Of a stretch of DNA of 64,000 nt, positions 33,092 to 43,224 are shown one piece after another (the first letter of the stretch is position 1; each line of letters begins with the position of its first letter). Source of the DNA: Mesostigma viride (taxonomy: Eukaryota > Streptophyta > Mesostigmatophyceae > Mesostigmatales > Mesostigmataceae); contig RPFO01000015.1 in assembly GCA_009746045.1 (NCBI GenBank), positions 3,088,932 through 3,152,931 of the forward strand, in the 5' to 3' direction. Below the pieces are notes generated by a model. It was not told the DNA's origin. It worked only from the letters and a program-made list of their open reading frames with translations, and ran no database searches. The position numbers and the translations under genes are program-made.

Positions 33092-33664
33092 TATACATCC
33101 TTTCCCGTTCATCACAACCCTCAAACTTGTACTTCTGGACTCGCCAAATCAATCAACGAGCGTCGCCCATAAAAAAGCACGACAAGGTATGACACTCCCA
33201 ACATCCGACTTCAACTGTAAAATGCACGATTCGGCAATCTTCAAAACATGAAAAATGTAGTCCTCCTTGACACTGTTCCCGATTAGGGATCACGCTATGG
33301 CTTCCAACATCGCAATGTGGTCCAGCCAGTTATCTGTGTAAGCTACACTCTCGCACAACTTAATTTGCGCGCCGACGGCACCCGCACCCGCCATCTCAAC
33401 ACATAGCAAGCACTTAGTATGGCAAGCGGATTATGGCCTTATCCACTTAATAGCCCGCCTCACCCTTCAAAAGTTTCATTACCGTCAATGTCTCGGGCTG
33501 CACATAACACAACAAAAAAACAGTCACGCATACCGTCGTCAAGCACCTGTAGTCTACGACGCGTCGCTCGAAAACATTTACAAAAAATGATGCAAAGCAA
33601 CGGAGGCATTTCGAAAGTATTCGACGAATCAAGTACCCCCGCACAAAAGCATGTTTCACAACCT

Positions 33665-34245
33665 CGAATTGGGGAGGGGTCTCGCTGCAGCTAGACCCTT
33701 CCGTGAACGCAAAAAATAAACATCGAATAACTGGGAGGTCTTCCTGCAACTAGACCCCTCAAATCATACAAAGATGAAACATTGAAGTTGGGAGGGGTCT
33801 AGCTGCAGCTAGACCCTTACAGGAATGCGAAAAAACAACCAATAATTGGGAGGGTCTACCTGCAGCTAGACCCTTACATGCAATCAAAAAGGATGAAACC
33901 TTGGAAGTTGGGTGGGGTCTAGCTGCAGCTAGACCCTTACAGGAATGCGAAAAAACAACCAATAATTGGGAGGGTCTACCTGCAGCTAGACCCTTACATG
34001 CAATCAAAAAGGATGAAACCAGGGAAGTTGGGAGGGGTCTAGCTGCAGCTAGACCCTTACAAGAATGCGAAAAAACAACCAATAATTGGGAGGGTCTACC
34101 TGCAGCTAGACCCTTACATGCAATCAAAAAGGATGAAACCTGGGAAGTTGGGAGGGGTCTAGCTGCAGCTAGACCCTTACAGGAATTCGAGAACTTTATC
34201 ACAAATGAGTAACATCGTCTCTCTGCAAAGAGACCCTTGCCAAAC
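33665..34245. repeat. Array A, left: 22-bp CTGCAG palindromes every 60 bp
   Basis: About ten copies of a palindrome, GGGTCTAGCTG plus its reverse complement, lie 57-63 bp apart. Two spacer types alternate: one with AATGCGAAAAAACAACC, the other with CAATCAAAAAGGATG. This gives a 120-bp higher-order unit. Some copies have one half-site changed (GGTCTACCTGCAG...). Frames reading LAAARPLQ over it are artefacts. Confidence 0.9.
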
Positions 34246-35405
34246 ATGCAAGGACTGGCGTGGGTGTGGTGGGTGGCTGGCATGCGTGCGTGGGTGTGGT
34301 GGTGGGCTAGCATGTGTGCGTGGGTGTGGTGGGTGGCTGGCATGCGTGCGTGGGTGTGGTGGGTGGCTGGCATGCGTGCGTGGGTGTGGTGGGTGGCTGG
34401 CATGCGTGCATGGGTGTGATGGGTGGCTGGCATGCGTGCGTGAATGTGGTGGTGGGCTAGCATGCGCGCGTGGATGTGGTGGTGGGCTGGCCTGCGTGCG
34501 TGGGTGTCTGGGGTGGCTGGCATGCGTGCGTGGGTGTGGTGGGTGGCTGGCATGCGTGCGTGAATGTGGTGGTGGGCTAGCATGCGTGCGTGGGTGTGGT
34601 GGATGGCTGGCATGCGTGCGTGGGTGTGGTGGGTGGCTGGCATGGGTGGCTGGCATGTGCGTGTGTGGTGGTGGGCTAGCATGCGCGCATGCGTGCTGGG
34701 GTGGCTGGCATGTGCGTGGTGGCTGGCATGCTGGTGCATGTGTGGGTGTGGTGGTGGCATGGCATGCGTGCGTGGGTGTGTGTGCTGGCTGCCATGCGTG
34801 CGTGGGTGTGGTGGATGCGTGCATGGGTGTGGTGGGTGGCTGGCATGCGTGCGTGGGTGTGGTGGGTGGCTGGCATGCGTGCGTGGGTGTGGTGGTGGGC
34901 TGGCATGCGTGCGTGGGTGTGTTGGATGGGTAGCATGCGTGCGTGGGTGTGGTGGGTGGCTGGCCTGCGTGCGTGGGTGTGGTGGATGGCTGGCCTGCGT
35001 GCGTGGGTGTACGTGGTGGATGTGTGCGTGGGTGTGGTGGGTGGCTGGCATGCGTGCGTGGGTGTGGTGGGTGGCTGGCATGCGTGCGTGGGTGTGGTGG
35101 GTGGCTGGCCTGCGTGCGTGGGTGTGGTGGATGGCTGGCCTGTGTGCGTGGGTGTGGTGGATGTGTGCGTGGGTGTGGTGGGTGGCTGGCATGCGTGCGT
35201 GGGCGTGGTGGGTGGCTGGCATGCGTGCATGGGTGTGGTGGGTGGCTGGCATGCGTGCGTGGGTGTGGTGGGTGGCTGGCATGCGTGCGTGGGTGTGTTG
35301 GATGGGTGGCATGCGTGCGTGGGTGTGTTGGATGGGTGGCATGCGTGCGTGGGTGTGTCGGATGGGTGGCATGTGTGCGTGGGTGTGGTGGTGGATGCGT
35401 GGCAT
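34246..35405. repeat. Array B, left: 30-bp satellite, about 38 units
   Basis: The unit reads GTGGTGGGTGGCTGGCATGC then GTGCGTGGGT. Variants include ATGGCTGG and CTAGCATG. The period of 30 is a multiple of three, so all frames stay open on both strands. The long frames there (up to 572 codons) are not genes. Confidence 0.92.
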
Positions 35406-35508
35406 GCGGGAAGTGACGCAACGAATGTTATGGCCGAGCAAACTGGGCCTCCTTGCCCGTGGCTGAAGGAAATACAATTCAAAAAACAGACGGCCTCAAA
35501 GCATAGTA

Positions 35509-36910
35509 ATGCATGCAACGACGTTCAAAAGCGTCCCAGATCGACATGAAAAGAAACCGAGCGCTAAAGCTGGTAGAATACATGCATGGCGGGACATGAT
35601 GTATTGGAAAAGCCTGGTTGCCTCCGTATCCGCTCCTGACGTGAACAAATGGAAAGAGACCGCCTGGAAGCCAACATATGCATGCGCCACTGTTCCGAAG
35701 CCCAGCAAACACGAACAGAGCTTACCCAGGCGTCATTCCGGGTGCCACCATCTTACCCTGACAGTCGTCATCCTAGCAACCTCTAGCAGAGCTTACGGCC
35801 CCCACAGTCCAGGAGTTTCCATGACCCATCATTACGTACCTCAGCATCGGTGATTTTAAAACCACGCTTCTAAGCGTACAAGAATATCACTAGCTTTCCT
35901 GTAACAAACATGACCAACTGAGCACGTCGCTGTCAACAGCCATACCATTTGTCCAGCGGCCATTTGCGACGCGATGCAATTGATGTGCATTATTTTGCTG
36001 GGCCCGTGGGCCACATCGCCGTCAACGGCTCAACGCTGCGCTCTGGTGGGTCTTCACGTGTGGGCGTCAGCCTTCAAGTGTCGTCCAATCTGCTTTCTCG
36101 GTTTCAAAAAATTTGGTCGAGACGATTGCCATCGGCGCCGCGCTTCCACTTTCCGGCGACTGCGAGGATGCCACGTTACCGTTTTCTACCCTTTTACAGC
36201 CGTACGCTTTGCGACCGTTTTCATTACTAGTGTTCCTTTGGAAAACGACATTCTTAGTAACCGAGCAAGAAGATTGGACGACACTCGAGGGCTGACGGTT
36301 CACACGTAAAAACTCAAAGCGCAGCGTTGAGCCGTTGACGGCGATGATCGTGGCCCACGGGCCCAACAAAATGATGCACATCACAATTCTAACAAAAACC
36401 AGTAGCCCACCTATTACCTACCCAACCCTAATTGCATCACGCTGCAAATGGCCACGGGATTACGGTATGGCTGTCGATAGGAAAGTGTTCAGTTCGTCAT
36501 GCCGTTGGGAAAGCTAGCTCTCTTTTTGTGCGCTTAGGAGCGCGGTTTTAAAATCACCGATGCTAAGGTACGTAATGATGGGTCATGCAAGCTTCTGGAC
36601 TGTGGGGGCCGTAAGCTCTTGGAGAGGTTGCTGGGATGACGACTGTCAGGGTAAGACGGTGGCACCCGGAATGACGCCTGGGTAAGCTGCATTTTTGTTT
36701 TCTGGGCTTTGGAACGGTGTCGCCTGCATATGTTGGCTTCCAGGCGGTCTCTTTCCATTTGTTCACGTCAGGAGCGGATACGAAGGCAACCAGGCTTTTC
36801 CAATACATCATGCCCCGCCATGCATATATTCCGATATGCATATATTCCACTGTATTTTGCGCTCGGTTTCGTTTTATTTCGATTTGGGACGCTTTTGAAC
36901 GTCGTTGCAT
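35509..36910. other. Inner foldback arms with a matching small frame in each
   Basis: The arms 35480-36125 and 36230-36967 pair over most of their length. Each carries the same roughly 114-codon frame, at 35509-35853 (+) and 36563-36910 (-), with shared MMYWKSLVA, SAPDVNKWKETAWKPTYA and SLPRRHSGCH. No known domain is recognised. It could be a remnant exon or a chance frame kept by arm similarity. Confidence 0.4.
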
Positions 36911-36972
36911 GCATTACCATGCTTCGAGGCCGTCTGTTTGAGGTGTGTTTCCGTCAGCAACGGGAAAGGAGG

Positions 36973-37710
36973 TTTAACACGTATGGCTATTTAGAATAGC
37001 GCCTTGAAGGATTGAGAACGAATGCGAAAGACCTTTGATTTCCTATGCGTCACAGCGCACGATGGTGGCTTAAGAATACTCGTCACACAATACGAATAAG
37101 CTCAAACCCGGAAAACCGGTTTCGTATATTACAATGTCACCACACAGATTAAAACACTCAATGCGGGAAGACTTACACCCAGTAGGCGAGGGATTCACAC
37201 TCGAGCCCACAGGAGATTTACACTCCAGGATTAAGCGATGGTAAATAATCTGTAGAGCAACGTGGTAAATTACGATACAAGGTCCGGATTGCTGGCATAG
37301 CTCGTGCCTTCCTATTTTGTCCCTTCGTCCCCGTTGGCGGCTGCGCCTGGCGCTGCCAACCAGGCATGACGTGAGGTCCGCGGGGACGGGCTTCTCGAAC
37401 CGTCTAGAACACATTAAAGACCAGTACGGCTAGAGGCCTCTCCTGAAAAATATCCAAATGTCCGTAGGTACCATCATAACGCATGTGCAGTGCCACTTGG
37501 CTGTCCCGTAACTCCCGTTCAGGCGCTAGGTCTGCCTACGGCGCAAAGGCCAAGTTCGTCAGCAAAACTTCTACACTTATACTTCCACACGGGTTGCCTC
37601 GGCTGCCAACTACTATGGCCTCGGCACTGGCGCCGGATTACGGTCGGCGCCGATCGACCGGGACGGATAATTTATATTTACCACAAACGGCATGTTGCAT
37701 CCGTGCAACA
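36973..37710 (-). repeat. Gypsy 3' LTR
   Basis: This 738-bp LTR reads on the minus strand from TGTTGCACGG to CGTGTTAAA. It has TG at the start but AA rather than CA at the end, as fixed by the GGAGG target duplication. It is almost identical to 51936-52673. Confidence 0.9.
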
Positions 37711-37730
37711 CACCTCCCCCCCCAACAAAA
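37711..37730 (-). other. Gypsy polypurine tract
   Basis: On the minus strand the bases just before the 3' LTR read GTTGGGGGGGGAGGTG. This is a purine run suited to prime plus-strand DNA synthesis. Confidence 0.7.
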
Positions 37731-37840
37731 GAGGCGGCTACTCCTGTAGCCGGGACTTATAAATGACTGTATACATGGTCACTGTTCCCTTCCAGGGCAC
37801 GCATCGATCGTGCCAATTGTCACCGTCCGTTGGCGATGGT

Positions 37841-39088
37841 TTACGGCGCCGGGCGGTAAGGGCTCGGGCGGTGACCCCCACGAGCGGAGCCCCCACGGCC
37901 ATGCCCGCGCAGAGGTGCGGCCGGGCGTTGACGCCGGTGGACACGCTCAGCCGGCGCGGCCTCAGCCGGCTCGGGAAGAGGCAGGCCATTGGCCTGGACT
38001 AGGGCGTGCTGGAAGGTGAGTTGCCGCTCGCCGGCGCGTGCATCATGGCGTTTGGCCAGGTTGACATCCCGCAGCGCCTCCAGTGGGAAAACGCTCAAGA
38101 AGGCGGCGAGGAACGTGTGTCGGGTGAGGGACACCGAACCTCCTGTCCAAACGATACCGCAGTGGTGGGTCCCGACAAAGGATGCCATGGCCTGGTCGAG
38201 GACAGACCGGGCGCCCCATGGGTCCGTGAACTGTACGGCAGAGAACATCTCTGGCGGGAGCACGTGCCGATAAAACTCCACCGGCTGATCCGCGTGAAAC
38301 CGCGGATGTGCAGCACCTGCATGGGCGCCGCCCGGGGTGTCCCCCGCGAGATCGTACATGATCCCGTCGATCACGTGGGTTGGGGCCACGATGCGGCGGC
38401 GCTCCGCAACCGGCACCGCCAGCGGCACGTCGACGTCAAGCTCCAGTAAGGACATGCCCTCCGGTTGCGCCAACTGAACGCCTAAGGTGGGACGCACCCT
38501 CACGCGGGCCCACACGAAACCCAGGGGGGCAGGCCCAGCATCGGCGCACATGACACGCACGCGAGCAATGGTGGCAGCCTGCGTACGCCGTAGAACCGTG
38601 GTTACAGTCGTGAAACGCCGGGGGCGCAGGACAGGGGCGGGCGGAATCGACCGAGGCACTGTGGTCGCGGCAGCGGGAGTAACCGATGCCGGGGCTTGCT
38701 GGGCTCCGAGGAGATGTTGCACCAAAAGAGACTGCTGTCGCAACATCTCTTGCAGCATATGTGACTGCTGCTGGAAAAGCTCGACCAGCTGGGGGGTACT
38801 AGCCACGGCGGCCGCGTTGGGAGCGTGGGCTCCACCCGCCAGCGCAGGCAACGCACCAGCAACCTGCCCCTGAGCCGGCTCAGCTGCCGTCCGCGGCAGG
38901 GGGGCGCTGCCGGGAGCGGTTGGACCCATCGCGCCGCGCTCACCAACCCCTGAGTCGCCCGCAGAGGAACTGTTGTCATCTGCCACCGCAGGGGATGCAT
39001 TTCCACCACCGGCGGTATCCGCACCGAATAACTCGATGTCGCCCATGGACTCCTGGGGCGGGGCGGCCTGCATCAAGGCAATGCACAT
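37841..39088 (-). CDS. Gypsy third ORF, unknown function
   Basis: It lies between the end of pol (stop at 39128) and the 3' LTR. The first ATG is at 39088 (MCIALMQAAPP), giving about 415 codons uninterrupted. The N-terminal third is low-complexity A/G/P. A glutamine-rich, probably coiled-coil stretch follows (QLVELFQQQSHMLQEMLRQQ). A central region with PVEFYRHVLPPEMFSAVQF and TRHTFLAAFLSVFP may be globular, and the end is basic (RGHGRGGSARGGHRP). It has no signal peptide or membrane span, so it is not a typical envelope protein. It has no zinc knuckle or retroviral motif; a second gag-like or RNA-binding protein is possible. The open frame in an element with a broken pol is notable. Confidence 0.65.
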   Translation of the reverse strand: MCIALMQAAPPQESMGDIELFGADTAGGGNASPAVADDNSSSAGDSGVGERGAMGPTAPGSAPLPRTAAEPAQGQVAGALPALAGGAHAPNAAAVASTPQLVELFQQQSHMLQEMLRQQSLLVQHLLGAQQAPASVTPAAATTVPRSIPPAPVLRPRRFTTVTTVLRRTQAATIARVRVMCADAGPAPLGFVWARVRVRPTLGVQLAQPEGMSLLELDVDVPLAVPVAERRRIVAPTHVIDGIMYDLAGDTPGGAHAGAAHPRFHADQPVEFYRHVLPPEMFSAVQFTDPWGARSVLDQAMASFVGTHHCGIVWTGGSVSLTRHTFLAAFLSVFPLEALRDVNLAKRHDARAGERQLTFQHALVQANGLPLPEPAEAAPAERVHRRQRPAAPLRGHGRGGSARGGHRPSPYRPAP

Positions 39089-39127
39089 GCAAGGAGCATT
39101 ACGCAAAAGGTAAGAGATGGGCCAGAA

Positions 39128-40786
39128 TTATGCCAACCCTGCCCGGGCTTTGTACTCCTGTAGCAAGCGTGCACAGCCCGTGAGTCCAGCCTCAGCTACC
39201 CATGAGTGCTCTAGCTCTGTTTGGGAGAACTTCCACTTAAGGAGGTACTCGCGGCGACGGCCTCGATTGCGGTGGGCTACAATGTCCTCCACCTCATCCT
39301 CGGGTTCGCCCGTCTCGGGGTTGAACTCCAAGGGGGCGGGTGCCATGACACGACCTGGGAAGGTGCTCTTGCGGTAAAGCTTAAGCTGGTCAACGTGGAA
39401 AACATTGGACTTCAGCTGCCACGAGTCCGGGATGGCGACAGACACCATCACCTCATTGAACACCTTCTCCACCAGATACGGTCCAAGGAATAAGGGGCGG
39501 AGCTTGACCTTCAGGCTGTCCTCGAACTTGTGCGAGAAGCGGCCTTGGTGGGGGCCCTCAATTAAAACCAAGTCACCTGCTTCGATTGCAGGGGTGCGCC
39601 TGTCCAGGGTACTTTGGACTCGCGCCATGTACTTGGCACGCGCCTGACGTAGGCCACTTATGGCGCTGGAATGAGCTTGCACCATCCGTTGTACCAGCTC
39701 CCGCGCCCCTGCGACTGTGGAGCGTAGCTCCGTTGTCGTGGTGATGGCTGGGGCGGTCAAGAGATCGGTGGGAGTAAGGGGATGCCTGCCTGTATCAAGA
39801 AAGAACGGGGTATACCCGTGGGCAGAATGGGGGGCATTATTGAGTGAAAACTCAATGAATCCCAGCACTTCGTCCCAATTCCTCCCGTCTCGATCCAGGT
39901 AGTGCCGCAGTGCCTCTTCCACCACCCGATTCACTCTCTCCACCATGTGAGAAGAGCTACTGTGATAGGCCGTACCCATAGACAACTTAGTCCCGACGAC
40001 CTGAAAAAATGAGGTCCAAAATTTTGACGTGAACAGTTTGTCCTTGTCGGTGATAAATTGTCGGGGCATGCCATGGAGCCGGAACACATTGTTTAGGAAC
40101 AAGTGGGCACACTCTTCAGCCGTCAGGGTGGCCTTGCAGGGGATTAAATGGCATCTCCGCGTGAGCCGGTCCACCACTACCAGGATCTGAGCATTGCCCG
40201 CCTTGGTCTCTGGCAAGGGCCCAATGAAATCCATCATCACCGAGTCCCAAGGGAACATGGGGTCTGGAATTTCCTTTGGAACGCCCTGTTTGCCCGTATT
40301 CCGTGGCTTCATGTGCTGGCAGCTGTCACAGGTACTGACATACTCCCGCACATCACGAGCCATCTTAGGCCAATAGTAGGACCTCCGGGCCCTCGCTAAC
40401 AGCCTATCCTGGCCTTGGTGTCCCCCCAAGACGGAGTCATGTAACTCAAATAATACCTCGGCGCGGCATATTTGGGGGACATACAAGCGCCATGAGTCTT
40501 GACGGGCCGCCTGGCCACTGACATTCACGTAAAGGAACCCGTTTTGAAACTTGGCTGGGTAGCCGTCCATGCTCTGAGGGCGGGCAGCTATGGCTTCATT
40601 TGCCTTGTCCTCAGTGACCGTGAAGCGCGAGATGAGGCGCTCTAGGTCCGAGCTGATGACGACCGTTGTTGCAGTATTTGCCAACGTGAATGCCTCTCCA
40701 ACGGGCTGCATTGGAGGGTAGACTCCTGTCGCCGGCACCATATGGCTGTACGGGGCCGAAGTCCTTCCCCCCCTGCGGCTGCGCAC
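39128..40786 (-). CDS. Gypsy integrase with C-terminal chromodomain
   Basis: The zinc site is HDSVLGGHQ ... CDSCQ. The catalytic triad is D in MMDFIGPLP, D in FITDKDKLF, and E in SHMVERVNRVVEE. The GPY/F-type module follows (LRPLFLGPYLVEKV). The C-terminus, EDEVEDIVAHRNRGRRREYL and LKWKFSQTELEHSWV, is a chromodomain, which marks the chromovirus branch and can guide integration to marked chromatin. The frame is shifted relative to the RNase H frame, with overlap at 40611-40786. Confidence 0.9.
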   Translation of the reverse strand: MRSRRGGRTSAPYSHMVPATGVYPPMQPVGEAFTLANTATTVVISSDLERLISRFTVTEDKANEAIAARPQSMDGYPAKFQNGFLYVNVSGQAARQDSWRLYVPQICRAEVLFELHDSVLGGHQGQDRLLARARRSYYWPKMARDVREYVSTCDSCQHMKPRNTGKQGVPKEIPDPMFPWDSVMMDFIGPLPETKAGNAQILVVVDRLTRRCHLIPCKATLTAEECAHLFLNNVFRLHGMPRQFITDKDKLFTSKFWTSFFQVVGTKLSMGTAYHSSSSHMVERVNRVVEEALRHYLDRDGRNWDEVLGFIEFSLNNAPHSAHGYTPFFLDTGRHPLTPTDLLTAPAITTTTELRSTVAGARELVQRMVQAHSSAISGLRQARAKYMARVQSTLDRRTPAIEAGDLVLIEGPHQGRFSHKFEDSLKVKLRPLFLGPYLVEKVFNEVMVSVAIPDSWQLKSNVFHVDQLKLYRKSTFPGRVMAPAPLEFNPETGEPEDEVEDIVAHRNRGRRREYLLKWKFSQTELEHSWVAEAGLTGCARLLQEYKARAGLA

Positions 40787-41654
40787 GTGCCCTCACGTGC
40801 AGGGGTGCTGCCGGCAGGCGCCCGGAATGGTCAACAGTGTCAACCTCCGCGGTTGTGGCGCCACAGAAGAGGAAGGGGCTCATCGGGTCGCTCAAGCGGT
40901 CGCCAAAGGGGGCGACGGGACCATGGGAGGGGATCAACGTCGTGGCCAAAACGTCAAGATCCTCATAAAACCAATAGTCGGGGCGACGCGACAGGGCGTC
41001 AGGGACCGTGTTGTCAAGGCCCTTGACATATTCGATCTTGAACGGACCGAACTGTGCCAAATATTCAAGCCAACGGGCTTGGCGTGGCGTAAGCGTGGGC
41101 TGCGTCAACAAGTGCGTGAGGGGCCGATGGTCGGTCTGGATGATCAAGCGGTACGGGTCCGCAGGGTCGGGTTCGGCCATGGCCACGTTGAACTGAGCAC
41201 CCAGAAGATGGTGCCGCCAAGTATGGCAACAGTACACCACGGCCAACAACTCTTGCTGATGGACCGGGTAATTTCTTTCGGCCGGGATCATCGTCCGGGA
41301 GATATACTCGACCGGTTGGAGACCGAGACCATGGTCTTGGAGCAGCACACCGCCAATAGCAACCTTGCTAGAATCGCTATTGACCACGAATGGCTTGGTG
41401 GGATCCGGAAGGATGAGGACAGGCGCAGTGGCGAGCCTGGCCTTCAGCAGGTCAAAGGCCTGTTGACACAGGCCTGACCATTCCCACGGTACGTCCTTCT
41501 TGAGGAGGTGAGTAAGCGGGGCCGCAATGGTCGCGAAACGCGGGATGAAGCGGCGATAATACGATACCAAGCCCAAGAAGCTGCGCAAGGCGCGAACATT
41601 CGCGGGAACAGGCCACTGTTGGACGGCGGCGACCTTATCGGGGTCCGTGGACAC
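40611..41654 (-). CDS. Gypsy RT C-terminus and RNase H
   Basis: It starts within the RT thumb (WPVPANVRALRSFLGLVSYY, RRFIPRFATIAAPLTHLL). RNase H follows: VNSDSSKVAIGGVLLQ, HQQELLAVVYCCHTWRHHL and IQTDHRPLTHLL. The connection motif VPDALSRRPDY is near 41000. The preceding frame ends at 41678 after SVPF. The sequence LLGHILSDKGV bridges the two only if one base is restored near 41690, so this is a frameshift mutation in the copy. Confidence 0.88.
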   Translation of the reverse strand: MSTDPDKVAAVQQWPVPANVRALRSFLGLVSYYRRFIPRFATIAAPLTHLLKKDVPWEWSGLCQQAFDLLKARLATAPVLILPDPTKPFVVNSDSSKVAIGGVLLQDHGLGLQPVEYISRTMIPAERNYPVHQQELLAVVYCCHTWRHHLLGAQFNVAMAEPDPADPYRLIIQTDHRPLTHLLTQPTLTPRQARWLEYLAQFGPFKIEYVKGLDNTVPDALSRRPDYWFYEDLDVLATTLIPSHGPVAPFGDRLSDPMSPFLFCGATTAEVDTVDHSGRLPAAPLHVRARAQPQGGKDFGPVQPYGAGDRSLPSNAARWRGIHVGKYCNNGRHQLGPRAPHLALHGH

Positions 41655-41677
41655 GCCCTTGTCCGAGAGAATGTGGC

Positions 41678-43165
41678 CTAAAAGGGGACGCTGCGGCCTG
41701 ATTCTACCTTGCTGCGGCGGGCGGACAGTTTATTATCCGCCATGATCTGCAAAACCGCGGCAACATCCTCCAAGTGCTCCTCGAACGTGCGAGAGAAAAT
41801 GAGGATGTCATCCAAGTAGATGGCCACGCAGGTGCGTTTGTACGGCTGCGTCCCCGGGTCCCACGGGATAGTCGGGTCGCGCAGGTCTGCCGAGACCTGG
41901 GGCAGCCGACTAGTGCCCATCACCGACCTAAAGAGGTGGTTCATGAGCATCTGAAAAGAGGCAGGGCTGTTACACAAGCCCATGGCCGCCACGCGGAATT
42001 GGTAATGGCCAAAAGGCGTGGCAAAGGCTGTTTTATGGCAATCTTCGGGGGCGATCCGAAGTTGCCAAAAACCGTCTGCACAATCGAGCACCGTAAAGTA
42101 CTTTGCGCCCTCCACCTTATTAAATATATCATCGATGCGGGGGAGGGGATACTTGGACTTCACGGTGATCGCATTGAGTTTGCGATAATCCGTAACCAGA
42201 CGCCACTTCCCATTGGGTTTGGGCACCAGCAACACGCCCGCGCTGTAAGGGCTATTGCTGGGCTCGATCAAGCCGGCCTCCAACAAGCCGACCAAGATCT
42301 TCTTGAGCTCTGCCAACTCCACGGGCCCCATGCGAAAAATGGGTGAGGTGGTAGGTGGGTGCCCCTCCTGCAAATGAATGCGGTGGAGCACCGGTCTGGC
42401 CGGGGGAAACGTAGGTGTTTTCTCCTCAAACACGGCTGAATACTGATCGAGCACTGCGTTGAGTCGTTTCACCTCGTCTTCCGACAAGTCCATGCCAAGC
42501 GAGTTTAACGAAACTCCAGCTTGGGCATGCTGGGCGCTGGGCCCGCGCGTGTGGGCAAGGGCGTCCAGACGAATGGAGTAAACGGGAGGAGGCTGTCGGG
42601 CTCTCATCATCCGCTTGAACTCCCTTTTGGACATGAGAATGTCCGCAAGGCGACGACGGTCACTCTTGAGGGCAGGCGTGTCATCGGTGATGGTCATGCC
42701 GTTGGCCGCATACTGCCGCTCAGGTAACCAGAATGACCCATCTGGGAAGTGGGTAACCATGGTACCAAAAGAGACGGTCACCTTGGATATGTGCAGCCAG
42801 TCAATCCCTAGGATGATATCAGCCGCTTGTAAGGGAATGACCGTGGCGCGAATGGGCACGCTGGTGCCTTGTACGATAGGGGCCAAGTCCGCATAGCCCG
42901 GGGATGGCTGAGTGTAGCCATCCGAGTATCGCACGCGCCGAGCAATGGTATGGGGAGTCGGGGTTACTCCCAGGCGCTGCACTATGGCCTCACTGACGAA
43001 GGTGGTAGCCGCACCACTGTCAATGAGGACCTTGATGCCCTCCAAACAACGCCCAGAGCCCTGGGGGTCTGGTAGGCTTCCAGTGAAGAGGAGTAGTTGC
43101 CGCGGGCCTTCGCTAGGCTCCGCTTGCCATTCCTGGGTCTCTGTCACCACATTACATGGTAACAA
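41678..43165 (-). CDS. Gypsy protease and reverse transcriptase
   Basis: The retropepsin has VLIDSGAATTFVSE, with DSGA as active site, and the IILGIDWL motif. The RT follows with LIEPSNSPYSAGVLLVPKP, KWRLVTDYRKLN, YFTVLDCADGFWQLRI (first aspartate), FGHYQFRVAAMGLCNSPASF and AIYLDDILIFS with YLDD. The frame begins about 60 bp after the gag stop in another frame. It is truncated by a frameshift at its end. Confidence 0.92.
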   Translation of the reverse strand: MLPCNVVTETQEWQAEPSEGPRQLLLFTGSLPDPQGSGRCLEGIKVLIDSGAATTFVSEAIVQRLGVTPTPHTIARRVRYSDGYTQPSPGYADLAPIVQGTSVPIRATVIPLQAADIILGIDWLHISKVTVSFGTMVTHFPDGSFWLPERQYAANGMTITDDTPALKSDRRRLADILMSKREFKRMMRARQPPPVYSIRLDALAHTRGPSAQHAQAGVSLNSLGMDLSEDEVKRLNAVLDQYSAVFEEKTPTFPPARPVLHRIHLQEGHPPTTSPIFRMGPVELAELKKILVGLLEAGLIEPSNSPYSAGVLLVPKPNGKWRLVTDYRKLNAITVKSKYPLPRIDDIFNKVEGAKYFTVLDCADGFWQLRIAPEDCHKTAFATPFGHYQFRVAAMGLCNSPASFQMLMNHLFRSVMGTSRLPQVSADLRDPTIPWDPGTQPYKRTCVAIYLDDILIFSRTFEEHLEDVAAVLQIMADNKLSARRSKVESGRSVPF

Positions 43166-43224
43166 AACGTGGGCGACTTGTTCATGGCCGGGTAAGGTGT
43201 CGCCCGGAGTGCCCTCCCGGCCTC

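Larger units (their letters stand above)
30956..33539. mobile_element. X-1: first member of the X element family, left part
   Basis: It starts GGTGGTCCCACGCGGAATGG and shares about 70 bp, including GCAAGAAAAAAACGCTA and TTTCAATCGTCCGA, with the start of X-2 at 57893. The flanks differ, so this is probably a true element end. The interior has minus-strand frames that look partly coding but that I cannot name: 31431-31613 (MDGEKDFGAREAFWSDGW...), 31929-32234 (with VEKTIPGIKN...), and 33100-33430 (MAGAGAVGAQIKLCES..., with stops). The giant inverted repeat begins at about 33540. An RLE LINE fragment and an RTE-1 stub lie within it. Confidence 0.5.

Noticed and set aside
33665-34245. Array A seen as a CRISPR-like array (repeat about 22 bp, spacing about 60 bp)
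   Set aside because: Spacers are repeated in alternation rather than unique, the repeat is a full palindrome, the DNA is eukaryotic and no cas genes are present.
33759-35549. Long H/P/T-rich and W/G/M-rich frames over array B (up to 572 codons), and the matching frames at 53022-54349
   Set aside because: The 30-bp satellite period is a multiple of three, so every frame stays open on both strands. There is no domain, start context or splice signal.
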